From contig OX388319.1 of the NCBI GenBank assembly GCA_947579605.1, forward strand, positions 20,287,447 through 20,351,446: DNA of 64,000 nucleotides. The letters are read 5' to 3'. Position 1 is the stretch's first letter. Each line of letters starts with the position of its first letter. Source of the DNA: Athripsodes cinereus. Lineage: Eukaryota > Arthropoda > Insecta > Trichoptera > Leptoceridae. Position numbers and translations under genes: made by a program. Of this stretch, positions 12,501 through 27,500 are shown piece after piece. The notes beneath the pieces were generated by a model. That model did no database searches and was not told where the DNA came from. It saw nothing but the letters and a program-made list of their open reading frames with translations.

Positions 12501-15500
12501 GAATACAGTGTACTGTTGATACTAGAATACAGTGTAATGTTGATACTAGAATACAGTGTACTGTTGATACTAGAAAACAGTGTAATGTACATACTAGAAT
12601 TCAGTGTATTGTTGATACTAGAATACAGTATACTGTTGGTACTAGAATACAGTGTAATGTTCATACTAGAATTCAGTGTACTGTTGATACTAGAATAAAG
12701 TGTATTGTTCATACCAGAACATAATTATATTAATCACGCCAAAATCACCTACCTACTCATAGGAGTGATTTCCTTTAGTTTATTTATTTGAATTTAGAAT
12801 TTTTGTTTTGACAGTTGGTAAAGTAATTTTGTTTGTAATTTTGTGTTAGTTTTGAAAGACCTGAAGTAAAGACTTTAAATGTTGTTTTTTTGATATTATT
12901 TCAGGTAATTGTTTTATTATTGTTTATTTTATTTTTAGTAATATTTAGTTTCTTTAGTTTAAATAATGTTTTTAATAAATTTTTGATATTATTTCAGAAA
13001 AACACTGATTGCTTTATTTCAAGTATAAACATCCATTATAAAACAACATTTATTGATAATATTTAACAACATGGATAAACTAAATGAAATTTTGGAAAAA
13101 TTGTTAACAAAATTAGTTGAAGATAAGCAAACAATATATGAAAATCCAAATTTGGGAAAAATTGCAGAGAAATTCATGATTGAAAAATTTACAGGCAGAA
13201 ATACAAATGCATGCCAGTGGATGAAAGATTTTAATTTAGAATGTAAACGATTTCAAATCGAGGATGATATAAAAAAAATTGAAATATTAAAAGCCTTTTT
13301 GGAATACTCCAGTCAAGATTGGTACAGCTGTATGTTGATTAAACATACAGTGGAATCGAGATGGGAAGACTGGGAAAAAAGTTTTTGCGTGACTTTTGAA
13401 AACAAAGGATGGTCACCTATTAGATACGCTCTCGCTTTTAAATATCAAACAGGCCGGTTAATTGAGTATGCTTTAAAAAAAGAAAAACTATTGTTGAGAG
13501 TGAGAAAATCAATTGATACTGGAACACTTGTAGACCTCATAGCATTTGGCCTACCAAATTATGTTGCTGATAAAATTGATAGAGAAGCTTTACAAGGAAC
13601 GGAAGATCTATACAATGCATTAGGAAAATTAGAATATCTTGTTGGGAAGAATAAATATGTTAAAAAAAGTGTTTCATATCCTGACACTCAATTAAATAAA
13701 AATGAATACAAAAAACCATGCAAAATCTGTGCTAATGAGAAAAAAGGAAAACGTTACCATTCTGAAGAAAATTGCTGGTTTAAAAGTCAAAATTCTATTG
13801 TAACTGTAAATAACTCAGAATTGGAAATAGAATTGAATGAAAAGAATCCAAAAAACTAGATGTGCCACCATTAATAAAAGTAAAGTTAATAATAAATGAT
13901 GCTTTAAATGTTTCTGGAATTTATGATTCGGGTTCAAATGTATCATTAATTAATGCTAAATTATTAAAAATACAACAAAAACCAGATACAAGAGATATAC
14001 AAATGGTTAACTTGAAAACTATTAATGGTGAGAAGAAAACTAAAGGTATGGTAACACTTAAAATAAAGATTTTCAATATTGAAAAGATTATGGATATTTT
14101 CATAATAGATAATGAAAATTTTAATTATGATTTTCTAATTGGATTGGATTGCATCAAAAACTTCAAATTAATACAAAATGAAGAATTAAAGATAATGCAA
14201 TGTAATGATAAAAAAGAAAATTACATATTAACTTTAAATGAAAGAGAAACTTCAAATATTCAAAATGTCGATATTCCTGATGTACTAGGTGACAAGAATA
14301 AAGAAGATGTTTTTCTACCCACTGAGGTATTACAAAGAGAAAACAAACAATTAAACCAATGTGAAATAAATTTTAATGAACATATTAACTCGGATTGTTT
14401 TGAAATGTTTGTAAACCATCTAGATTTATATGAAAAATCACAAATCGATAAGTTGATAGAAAAATACAAATCAGTCTTTGCAAAAGATAAATATGACATA
14501 GGTACTGTGCGAGATTATGAGGCTCATATTGATTTAATGGTGGATAAATACTGTTACAAACGTCCATATAGATGCACAGCTGAAGATAGAAAAGAAATAG
14601 AAGATCAAATATCACAACTATTAAAGAAGAATCTGATTGAGGAATCTTATAGCCCATTTGCTGCTCCAGTAACTCTGGCTTATAAAAAAGAAGATGACAA
14701 GAAAACAAGATTATGTATAGATTTCAGAGAATTGAATAAAATTGTCGTACCTCAATCACAACCATTTCCATTAATTGAGGATTTGATGGTGAAAACTGTA
14801 AACTGCAAATATTTTTCTACTTTTGATGTAAATTCAGCATTTTGGTCAATACCTTTGAAGATTGAAGATAGACACAAAACTGCATTTGTTACACAAGAAG
14901 GCCATTATCAATGGACGTGTCTTCCGTTTGGATTAAAGACTGCTCCAGCCATCTTCCAAAGAATATTGAGTAACATCATAAGGAAATATAAACTCTCTGA
15001 TTTTGCAGTAAATTTTATAGATGACATTTTAATTTTTTCGAAAACTTTTCAAGAACATATATTACATCTAACAAGACTACTGGAAGCAATAATAACAGAA
15101 GGCTTTAGACTAAAATTTTCCAAATGTACCTTTGCAAATAATTATGCCAAATATTTAGGTCACATAATACAAAATAATTCAGTGAGACCTCTGAAAGATT
15201 ATTTGACCGCTGTGAAAAATTTTCCAATACCAGAAACAAGAAAAAATATACGCCAATTCTTAGGAAAAATAAATTTTCATCATAAATTTTTGCCAAACAG
15301 CGCAATTATTCTGGACCCGTTACACAATTTATTACGAAAAGACGTGAAATTCATATGGTCCGAAAAATGTCAGAAATCATTCGAAAAAAATAAAAGAATT
15401 GCTATGTTCAGAGCCAATTCTGAATATTTTTGACTCTGAATTACCAATATACATTTACACGGATGCTAGCATCAAAGGAGTAGGAGCAGTGTTGAAACAA

Positions 15501-18500
15501 GAAGATAAAAACGAAAACAGTAAGCCGGTTGCATATTTTTCAAAAAAATTAACTGAAGCACAAAAAAAGAAGAAGGCAATTTATCTAGAATGTCTGGCAA
15601 TAAAAGAAGCTGTGAAATATTGGCAACACTGGCTAATGGGAAAAGAATTTATAGTGTACTCAGATCATAAACCATTAGAAAATATGAACATTAAGGCCAG
15701 AACTGATGAGGAATTAGGGGATTTGATGTATTATTTATCTCAATATAATTTTAAGATAAAATATAACCCAGGAAGATTGAATCAAGAAGCAGACTGTTTA
15801 AGCAGAAATCCAGTTCTAGAACCAAATGAAAATAATGACGATTTTATAAAAGTGGTAAATTTAGTAAACCTGCAAGATATAAAAAATGACCAAATCATGA
15901 ATATGGAACTACAAAATAGCAAATTTATATTGGAGAATGATATTTACTACAAAATGTATAAAAAAAGGAAAAAAATCATACTATCAGAAGAATATAGTAA
16001 AGCACTAATAAAAGATGTCCATGATACCTACTGCCACATTGGAAGAACACAAATGATAAATAAAATAACACCATTCTATACTGCAAAGAATATCATCACA
16101 AACATTAAACAAATTTGCGATGAGTGTGAAATTTGTATAAAAAACAAATCAAGGAGGAAATCAAAATATGGTTTAATGTCACATTTAGGACCAGCTACAC
16201 GCCCATTTGAAATTATATCTATTGATACCATCGGAGGGTTTGGAGGATCACGATCAACAAAAAAATATTTACATCTGCTGGTAGATCATTTCACGAGATA
16301 TGCTTACATTCTCACATCGAAAAACCAAACCGCAAGTGATTTTATTAAACTGATAAAAAATGTGACACAAAACTACAATATTGATATGGTACTAACAGAC
16401 CAATATCCTGGCATAAATTCAAAAGAATTTAAAGAATTTCTAAAAATGGAAAACATAAGAATAGTTTTCACTGCTGTGGATTCACCTTTTTCGAATGGGA
16501 TCAATGAAAGGTTAAATCAAACCTTAGTAAATAAAATAAGATGTAAAATAAATGAAAGTGATAGGAAAACAGCATGGACTACTGTTGCACAGAAATGTGT
16601 AGAAAAATATAATGAAACAGAACACACAGTCACTAAGTTTGCTCCAAAATACCTTTTGGAAGGCGAAAATGTTAATATTCTACCACTAGAATTAAAATCA
16701 AAATTTACAAAAGAAGATTTGAATAGAGACAGAAAACTAGCCCTTGAAAATACAATAAAATCTCACAATTATAATAAGAATATATTCGACTTGCATAGGG
16801 AAGAATATAAATTGGAAGTGGGAGACAGAGTTTACGTAGAAAATGGAAATCGACTAAATAGGAAGAAAATGGATGAATTAAAGATTGGACCATACAAAAT
16901 TTTAAAGAAATTTTCAAACTCAATCTATGAAGTTGATACCGGACACAAGAAAACAGAGTCAAATTTCTACCACATTACGAAACTTTTTCCAGTATTTGTT
17001 ATTAAGTGAACAATTACGTACGTTGTCACTTGTAATTGTTTTTTTCTTGGAGGGGAGGTGTAAAGAAAACCACCTACCTACTCATAGGAGTGATTTCCTT
17101 TAGTTTATTTATTTGAATTTAGAATTTTTGTTTTGACAGTTGGTAAAGTAATTTTGTTTGTAATTTTGTGTTAGTTTTGAAAGACCTGAAGTAAAGACTT
17201 TAAATGTTGTTTTTTTGATATTATTTCAGGTAATTGTTTTATTATTGTTTATTTTATTTTTAGTAATATTTAGTTTCTTTAGTTTAAATAATGTTTTTAA
17301 TAAATTTTTGATATTATTTCAGAAAAACACTGATTGCTTTATTTCAAGTATAAACATCCATTATATATAATTAAACACAGATAACACACCTGATATATAT
17401 GTAATATTCTAGAGCCAATATCATCCAAAAACTGCATAGCTGATTCTCCCTTTTCAACTCCACCATAGAACACTTGCTCAGGTCTCGCAGATCTAAAAAT
17501 TAAAAAACAAATTAATTTTCCTAGTTTTGGTGATTAACTTTGTGGAAAGTAACACTTTGGTGGGTACATAGGTATATATTTTTTTTCAATGCTATAGTCC
17601 AGCTGTTTTTATATTTTTTTGATTGAAAAGGTGTAAAAATAAAGTTAAAAAAACATAATAACTACAATAATAATCCCGACAATAATTTTTAAATGTCAAG
17701 ACTTAGTGGAAAACTACAAAGGCATTTGGAATATGTGCAGAATGTTTTATTTTTTTGTGACGTAAAGGTCTAGCCATCTTCACATCATTTCGAGGATCTT
17801 CCTAGAAGGAGTCATTCCTCCATGTAGGAGGATATTTGGAATTCTGGTACTATTCATACTTTGAACATGTTTCAACCCGAATCTTCACTAATATCTTCCC
17901 AATACATAAAAAAGCCTTTTTTTACCTTGCATATTTTTTTCTTTTTTTTAAAAAGATATATCTGGGTTTGTTATAAACCCAAATACAACCTTATACACCT
18001 TTCACACTAAGCTAAAAGCTTGTGCCGTGAAAGGGGAGTTTGCCGGCACCTGGAATCGAACCACGGACCCCTTGTTCTGAAGGCCGAGACTCTACCTCCA
18101 GGCTACCGACGAACGTAATATATATGGACAATTCACATAGATTGAGCTAGTCTACAAACTAAGATTGGAATCTTAATTTATAAGTATTAACACGACGATA
18201 AACATATGTATATACAATGCATTAAACACATAAACATGTTATACTGAAACCCGGGCCACTTAGAAAAAGGTCATTTTTCATTTTTCCTCGGCCGGGAATT
18301 GGAACAAGAATCTCATGACTCAAATCAAAAAAATAAATTACCCTTTAATGGACAATTCAGCATTTTTCACCACCAATGCCTCAATTTTAACAGGTTCTCT
18401 ATCGGGTTTTACATCTATCGAGGTAGAGTTGGCCCAGATAACAAAGTCTAGCGACAAATCATGGTCATCCAAAGAACTCGGATTGAAGCGAATGATGATG

Positions 18501-21500
18501 GGGTGTGGCTCAGGTAACTGCCTTTTAAATGGATTGCCCAGAGAGCATGAGACTATTGTTTTGTTGAAAGGCTTGCAGATAATATGTTTGTCCTGAAAAA
18601 TATACAAAACGTCTAATTACCAGAGTATACATATTAACAAAAAAAAAACTTTCTGATTAACAATTAACAAAGTATATCATTTCTGTCGGTCCCTCAATCC
18701 TGAGGATCGTGACCATCATAAAAGTATATAATGAAGATTTTTATAAGTAGGTATATTTATTTTTTGTGGTTTTAATTTTGATAAATCAATTCAAAAAGAA
18801 AAAAGTAGTAAGTGAAAGAAAAAAAAGCTTATCCTAGTTGCACAATGAATCATTAAAATTCCACTCTTTAATACAGTGCTCGCAACCAATGTGCCGTAAG
18901 CTGAACAAAGGTGTGCAGCGGTCAAATACAATTTTTTAAGTATTGGATATTCTGTAAAAGTAGCGGATACTTAATGATTCGAGTAAATTTTTTTTAAGAA
19001 AACCGAGGAGTTTTTGAAGTATTTCAGATTCTTTTACCATTTTGGAAGTAAGCACGTAACATTAGTATCCGGTATTGACATAAACAATCGTCGGTACAAA
19101 AACTCGTCACATTGTAGAAAAAAATACCATGAGAAAAAAATCCACTAGAAAACCGAGGAGTTTTTGAAATATGTCAAATTCCTATACCATTTCGTAAATT
19201 TGGAAACAGGGGGGTGTGGAAATTTTGTGTGCCGCGGAGTTCTAGGAAGAATTTTGGTGTGACGTAGGTGAGGAAAGGTTGCGGAGCACTGCTTTAATAG
19301 ATTAAAATATTATAAAAAAAAAAAATTGCCATTAACTTTAAAAAGTTTGCACTTCCATAACTTGTCAGTAGAAATAGTTCACAAAGGAGAATGAACGTAC
19401 CATGGATGATATTCATACTCCTTCAATGGTTAAAATGAAAAGAAAATAATATGTTTATGTACTCACAGTCACATTAGCAGCTACATAGTTCAGTCCCTGA
19501 TGATGCGATATGAAGAGCTGAGCCTCGTACGCTGATTCTCCTCGATTATCTGCCGTCACAATAAGATGGACTTCGTTCTCTTGACCCAATGTGAGGATGT
19601 ACTGACCTTTCTTTTCACCTTTAAAACATAACAAATAAAATTATGTTTTATTTCAAGCTTTCATGTTTTACTTTTTCTATTAACAGTAATTTTGTGTCAA
19701 TAATAGAATGGCACTACTCTACACATTGACAATGTCATATGAGCATCGATGGCTTAAGAGCACAGATGTTGTAAGTGCAGTTTTTACCGGAAATGAGTTA
19801 TACGCATGCGAATCTATATCATCTGAAGTATGTTCCGTAGGAATATTATTGCGGAACTCTGTGTCATTGACGAGATATTTAACAAAAAATATATGTGGTA
19901 ATTACTAAATGGTATGGCATCTCAAACTTTTTACTTTGATTATCTCAAAACTAAGAAAACTGCACTTACAACATATGTGCTCTAAGCCATCGAATAAAAT
20001 GAGGTGTTTCAGACTTTATTTATTATTATTTTATTTAAAACACAATAATAACAATAGGAAAACAAAATTTAAACAATCAACTACTATATAATAAATAATA
20101 AGCCATAAACTTTAAGTAGCCTATTCATTTGCTTTTGATCTTCTTGAGAGCAGAGTGAAAACTACTACAACAATCTCGACTTGAGAATTTTTCTCAATAA
20201 ATTTCATCAGTTCTATGTATATACCGAAAACATATAAAAAATATAGTATACCTTGTGGCAAAGGCAATGCTGCAGCCACGACGATGTTACTCTCGCATAT
20301 ATCATCCTCACCACAATCCCTAAGCAATGCTGCTTGGAACTCCAAGGTAGCTTGAGTGGCATTTAGCACTGGGAATCTATCCACAGAATAATTAGAGCTG
20401 GGACTCCAATTAGGATAGACTTGTACCAAAGTATAGTTTACATGGAACTAAAAAAATTAAAATTATATTAATATTACTTACACGTTGTAGAGACAATTTA
20501 GAGATAATTTACAATCTACAATTAAATAAATAATATGGATAGATAATTCACACAGATTGAGCTAGTCCCAAACTAAGATTGAATCTTGTATTATGGGTAC
20601 CTACTAACACGACGATACACTTCCTATATACAATGCACTAAACACATATACATGTAACACCCAGACCCAGGACAATTTGAAAACTGTAAGAATGTTTATG
20701 TTTTGGCTTACTGAGCCCTGAGTCAAAACACATTTTAGCGTTACATTTTCGTGTCGCAATTATTCGAATATAGGCGATGTTGCGCCAAAGTGTCAATTTT
20801 CGAAATACTGTGTATTTTAGCTACGAAAATTGACACTTCTAGCAACAGTCGTCTATATTCGAACGATAACAACACGAAAACGTTACGCTAAATTGTGTTG
20901 TGACTTCGGGCCTAGAACCGTCAACATAAAGTTAAGGTGCCAAAACTCACAAAGAATACCTCAATAAACAAAAACAAACAATTAAAACTTTATTGAAACG
21001 AGTTCATCTCCTCCAACGTCCAAGGTTACATGTGTAAATTATCATATAAAGCTTAGAAAAGACAACAAACAATGTCTTATTAGGTAGTGCCCTGAATGGG
21101 ACTTAAGCCTGCAACCCATCATCTTCGCAAGGTGTGATTTGCCCAATTAAGCTACCAGGAAATATAACACAGGCTTTGAAATTCTCACATATAAATTACT
21201 GACGGCTTCACTTACAGGTATTGTTCAAGCATACCAAAGTATGAGTACCTCATGCTGGATTCAGTCAATTGTAATTAGATGTAATTCGACCATCCCCATT
21301 TACTTACTTACATAATATTTCCCTCTGAAGAAATCTAATATTATCATTTTTTCGGTTTGTATCACCGCTATATTAGCTTTTGGATCTAAGCCTGTAGATG
21401 TCTCTCGAGAGTATTGCTGAACTGCCTCTCTTAGCATGAGAGTCACGTGATCAAATTATTCAATTTTTTTCAAAATCTAAAGTAATTTAGCTTTTAAAAC

Positions 21501-24500
21501 AATCATAATAATTCACGTAATAAAGATTTTAACTAAAAACATATCAAATTTAATGCCAAAAATACCCTTGAAGTAATCCCAAGTAATGCCAAATATGATT
21601 CTGAAAGTAAGGTCGGAATAAATATTCTGTTTTCGATCTTAAATTATAAATTATCAAATTTATTGTTAATTAGAAGTAATTCAGCTGTGAAAGTAAGTTT
21701 TTTTATTGAATGAACAAACCTTGATCGGATTCTGTATGTCTCTAGTATTCTCCTTGATATAAACAATATGTTCCTGGCAATTATCTCTATTATCTTTTTC
21801 CAAATATATAATTTTTTCAATAATATGCAGCTTTTTATCACCCGGAGTATTCCCAAAGTAAACTCTTGAGAATTTCCTTCCTCCTGAGAATGTCTCGGCT
21901 TCGATTACATATTTTACAGTATTACGACTCCTGCTGGATGATTTGACGATTGATTCGATTCTACAACATGTTTGAAATGAGAAACATGTAAACTTTGATT
22001 CAGGATCGTGATCGCATCCGTGTTTCGAAGGGTCGATATTTTTTAATTTGTGAGGCTCTCGGACAAATGTCTTAATGTCGATTATGGGTCGGCTATACAG
22101 CAAAGCAACACTGTCCTGGAAAATAAAACATTTTATAATTTAAATAACAAAATGTGATAATTAGAAAACTAAATTATAGTAAGTATAATATTATAACTAA
22201 ATTTAGAGTTAAGCATTAACTATTGATTAATTGATTAATATACATTAATTAGTTTCTGTTAAAATGTGCACTTTAAACTTTTACATTAACTTGCAATGGA
22301 TTAAGTAAGTCTGTCTGGATTAAGTGAGTTTTTAGCTTTTCGTACATTTTGAAATAATACAAATAATTTTATATCAAATATGTATTTTTTTTGTAAAGAT
22401 ATTGTACAGTAAAGGCTGCTTAGCCGTTTATTGTGTTAATTAATTAATTCATTGATGAGTGGCAAAGTTCTGATCACTCGTATACGAGTGGATGGCCTTT
22501 GAAAATAGAATAGAATAGAGTGGCAAAGTTAACTTTTTTGTTTGTATTAACAAAATTAATACAGTTAAATTTTATACTTAATTGAATTGACACTGTACAT
22601 AACATGGTTTTTGATGGAAGTGATTGTTTGACGATACTATGACATCTGTAGTACCTGTTCGTAAGCACCGACAAGAAGATCAGGATATTGATTTTCATCC
22701 ATATCCATACCTCCTGATAGAGAATATCCGAATGTCTTCAATGTGACAGGCAACATTTCCGCTGTAATCACTTGTTTGGGAGTTGTAACTAGTCCACTCT
22801 CTCTATTTCCCAGATATATATACACAACACCGTTACCATCATAGGGACTACCCACAGCTAAATCATCGCACCCATCTTTATTCAAGTCTCCAGCGTTAGC
22901 AATTGCGAATCCAAATCTTGATTCAGGTTTTCCTGTTAATTTGATACTGTATACATCATTGAAACTGTAGTTATCATTAATATATATGTACACAGCTCCA
23001 CCAACATCTCTTGAAAAGTAAAACGGAGCACTGACAATCAAATCATCTTTCCTGTAAAAAGATAAATGTAGGAATTGTAACTAAACTTTGTTCTCGACTG
23101 ACTGTGTGAATTTCATTAGACGAAGTTTCAACAGGTTGCCAAAGAACTTTCGAATGAAAAGTGAGTCTTGTTCTATTCTGGCGACATCATGATAATAAGT
23201 TTTCCGATTTCTTCTCCTCAAATTGTATTTTTTATTAATTCATGCTAAATAAAAGAAACATTTTATTTTCCACAAATACAATGTTTATTATGTGAAAAAT
23301 ACAATGTTTCATTTATTATGTGGAAAATACAATGTTCCTTTATTTTATATAAATTAATAATAAATATGGAATTCCACTTGCCAATCACAAGACATTTGTA
23401 TTTTTTATAAAAAAGTAAATTTACAATGTGAATTTTCATCGAAGGTGACAGAATATTGGTGAAAATGCTATGAGTCTAGGAGGCTCTATATTACCCTATG
23501 TTCCTAGGAAAAAGATGTTGATTCTTACCCATCTCCGTTAAGGTCAGCAACTTGTACTTCGTATCCGAAACTGGAAGCAATTTGCTCCCCACTGATTGCC
23601 ATAGTTTTGTTGATTGGGTTCCAAGGAGGTACAACGTTTTTAGAGAGGAAGATCACCTGACCATGATCTTTACTACGAGGGGCGCCTGCCACATATGACA
23701 TGTTAGTCCCAAAGAATCTACCACCCGCTACAGACATTCCTGGAAAAACATACATAAAATTACCAATGTTGCCGACTGCATTTTTACGAGGTTTTAAAAT
23801 GGATTGTTGCATGTTGAAAGTAGCTGTTTATTCCACCATATCCAAAATGAGAAAAATCATCAAACATCTGTCTTATTTGTTGGAGATGTGCAAGATCCAG
23901 ACCATCAGTGAATATGGTCGATGCTTCACTCAGCACAGGGTGAAGCAAAAAGCAGACTGATTGAGCTATTTTGATCTTGCAACACAGACTTTGGAGAAAA
24001 GAGTGTTCAGTGATGCGGATCCCAGATGCTGGAACAAACTGCCTCTGGGTCTGTGAGAAGAGGTGAATGGAGAAGGCATCAGAAGGAAGAGCTGAAGACA
24101 CACACAGAAAAGAATGGATGATAGTACAAACTTACCCAAATAACTATAATTATCAACGGGCTTATTTTCCAGATATGCTGAGTTATACAAGAGTTTATTC
24201 CTTTTTATAAAATCATTGAGAGTGTCCATTACAAACAATACCCCAGTCCATGTATAGGGACCAGGGCTTCCTATAATCAAGGTCCCATCAGAAAGAATAC
24301 TGCTACTCGTACCTATCTGGCAAATTCCAAACTCTTCATGTACTCTACAACAGTAACAAAAATATTAAAAATATTGTATGTGTATTTCATATCAAAGTTG
24401 TACCCTGGGACATCTACAGAGGGCAGTATCAAAGTTGATAAAAACAGTACTTGGAAGCAAGAAAAATTTGGATCTACATCTGTATTACTTGTAAAATATA

Positions 24501-27500
24501 TATCTCTATCAATATATATCTGTATTACTTATAAAATATTTCAATATTAATAATAACCATGTATAGTTTCTAAAAATATTTATGCTTATTACTATTTGAA
24601 ACTATACGCGAGCAGTCCCACCCTGTGTGTACTGGGATTGTATACTATCAATATACGCGACATAGAAACGGGTGACACTTGGCACATAATATGTCTGTGT
24701 CATTTGGAATACGGGCAGAAAATCCTGAGTAAATGTGTACAACATAACAATAATAATATTTTTTAATTTACCAAAAATATTATTAACACACAATTTTTTT
24801 TTTATAATTTAAATTCACGTTTATGCATTCAATACTACCCCACTGGATTTGAGTGATTATTAATAAAATAATTAAACCTAAACCATAAAACCCCGCATGA
24901 GTGATTATTTTAGAATAAGAGATCCAATATTATTTTACCTGTCAGTTTTTTTTCCTCTGCATGGTTCCCAAGCGTGATCGTATTTAAGTTCACTGTCTAA
25001 TGTGTAACATAGGCCCTGGCCAAATTGTGACTCTCCAACCTTGCGGATATACCTAAAATCATAAAAACAAACAGTATATAACTTTGAAATTGTCATTAGT
25101 AATGTACAATTTATTTATTCACTCCTGTCCTGTAAGACCATAATATATTTATATTTCTCCTTAGTACTGAACCAGTTGCACAACTGAAGAGGCATTCAAA
25201 ATATCTCCAATTGTTCATACTGTGATTGGACACCAAGGACACTCCAGTAAATATGAGATGAATTGCTCAGCTCCACAATCACAATACAATACATTATTTC
25301 TATAACTAAAAATGTCATGGGAACATATTGTGAATCAGAGTGTACAAGTCATGAGGTATTTAAGATATCATTGAAATAAATTGACATCACTGCTATGAAA
25401 GGTTATATAATAATATGTATTTAATATTGGTGAATTTTACTGGTTTTAGACTTATGTAATGTTGGTAAGCTGTTAAATCTCTTCTGACTCCAAAACAACA
25501 AAATAAAATTTAAATATATTATGATTGCCGAATGTTTCCAGAAACCAAACTTATAACTACCTACTTATAACTACCAAAGAATACCAAAATGAGCCTGATT
25601 TTTGGCTGTTTGGAAATTTTTGGCAATCATTTATGTGCACCGTGTTACAAATTAAAATTTTATACAATTTATATGCCTATCAGTATTATGTAATATTGGT
25701 TCATATTATACCTGTGTGCACATACAACCACCTTCCCTCCAACGCCCTGACTCCTCACAGAGACACCTAACCATTGTCCATCCTTGATCTCATCAGCAAA
25801 GGGTGGGCCAAGAGCATCGGAGTCCAGGACTAATGAACATAAAACAATATATTAAAATAGGTACTATTACGTGCAAATTTATATTATTATAAAGCAAAAG
25901 TCCAACACAAATTGAAGCTGGCGTATGAGAATCATAGCATATAGCTGATCGTAATAATGTACCAAGACAGTTGCTAATACATAATAATATTATACAAATC
26001 ACAACCCCAGAATTGGACATCACGCGATAGATAAAACAAGAATAGATATGATGATAATATTACATAAAGTAATAATATGGTTTAGAAAGTAATAGTTTAA
26101 AACTAATCACAAATAATATAAAGAAAAAACTGTTATTGAAAATAAAAACTTTTTAGTCAAAAACTCAACACTCGATTAGGCACAAAGTTTAGTTCTGATT
26201 TTAATGTACAGATACATCGTTACGTAATTTTTATTTACTTTCAAATCTTCACAAATATAAACAAAGAAATAATTATATTTGTATGGTTAACATTAACAAT
26301 AGTTTGATAAACTTACAAATAAACAAAATAGAATTAGGTTAGGTAATTGTTTATTTTCACAAATGACATCTAATTATAAACAAAGAAAATGGCGGGAAGT
26401 TTTGCAGTTTCATAAGGCGGATAGATTGTTGCCAGGCTTACACCACCGTGGTGATAAAAAACTTAGGTAGGTATAAAATTATAAATTAATAATAATTATT
26501 ATTTTTATTTATACGGAAACATTTCATGTATCTTAAGTATGTACATAATATGTACATATATATCTACTTTTATACAGTTAATTTAAATTGATGCATAAAA
26601 CTAATGATAAAAATATATTTTACACAATAAATGAAATTTACAAATAATTTAACACAGAGATTATTTTGATATTGCTTCTTTTACTTATATAGTTATTTCT
26701 AATTATTTCTTTGTACATAAATATACACGAATTTCAAAATGTTTCTATGAAAATAAATTTATTAAAAACTATGAAAATATATTGTAATACAAAAACGCAA
26801 ATAAATTGGAAGCTGTTAAAGATCGAAAACAATATCCAAATAATCAAAGGGTCAAATAAGTTCTATAATTCTAATAATGTACAATAATTAATATAATATG
26901 CTCGGTGTAATGGTGGCGTAAATCAAACCAAAATTTTTGTAAAAATGGTAGTGTACAATGACAAAATGAAAATAATTGCGGTGATAATAAATATAGAACA
27001 AGTACTACTATGCAGCTGAAAATAACATGATATTCAAAATGCACGAATATCGAGATTTACTTGCTGCAAGACCTTGCTACGCATTAAATAATCGCTGCGG
27101 AAAAGTTCATACTGGCTAATGTTCCTACAGTCATTTGTTGTCTGTGAGTCTTCCGTAATAATAATAATAATTGTACGTTACAAGGAACACGTGACTGGCT
27201 GATGCTTCGATCTGCACACGGCACCACATCGTATGATTCTCATTCCCTTGAAGAATAACCGTTAAACGTGCCTGTTCCTCCTCGCGTCGCTTGCAAGCAA
27301 ATTCAGTTACCTGCAGACCATGGCATAGGTTGGACGAAAGAAGGGTTTGTCCCTTCCCGCCTTAGTCGCGAACAGCGATGTGCGTAACTCCGACACAATA
27401 ATAATAATAACAATAATTATGTAATAGTACTTAACTTCGTAATGTGATAAACAAGTGTGTTGCCCTCTATTGTATGTAAAACTATCCTTATTGTGTGTCG

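Larger units (their letters stand above)
12746..17365 (+). mobile_element. Ty3/gypsy-type LTR retrotransposon, nearly intact
   Basis: A 4.6-kb element with 295-bp direct LTRs, a gag frame, a -1 frameshift into pol, and the domain order protease, reverse transcriptase, RNase H, integrase. That order defines Ty3/gypsy rather than copia or BEL. No env-like frame follows integrase. It lies in an intron of, and antisense to, the integrin gene. The LTRs read as identical, so insertion is recent. Oddities: no target duplication was recognised, no TGG-type primer site follows the 5' LTR, and the terminal 12 bases of the 3' LTR have no match at the 5' LTR. Confidence 0.93.

Noticed and set aside
12248..12724. 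158-codon plus-strand and 125-codon minus-strand open frames
   Set aside because: Both are read-through of a 24-bp minisatellite; the period divisible by three keeps frames open. No non-repetitive coding sequence.
13921..15305. Several minus-strand open frames within the Ty3 pol region
   Set aside because: Shadows of pol; no motifs, biased to hydrophobic residues by AT-rich codons.
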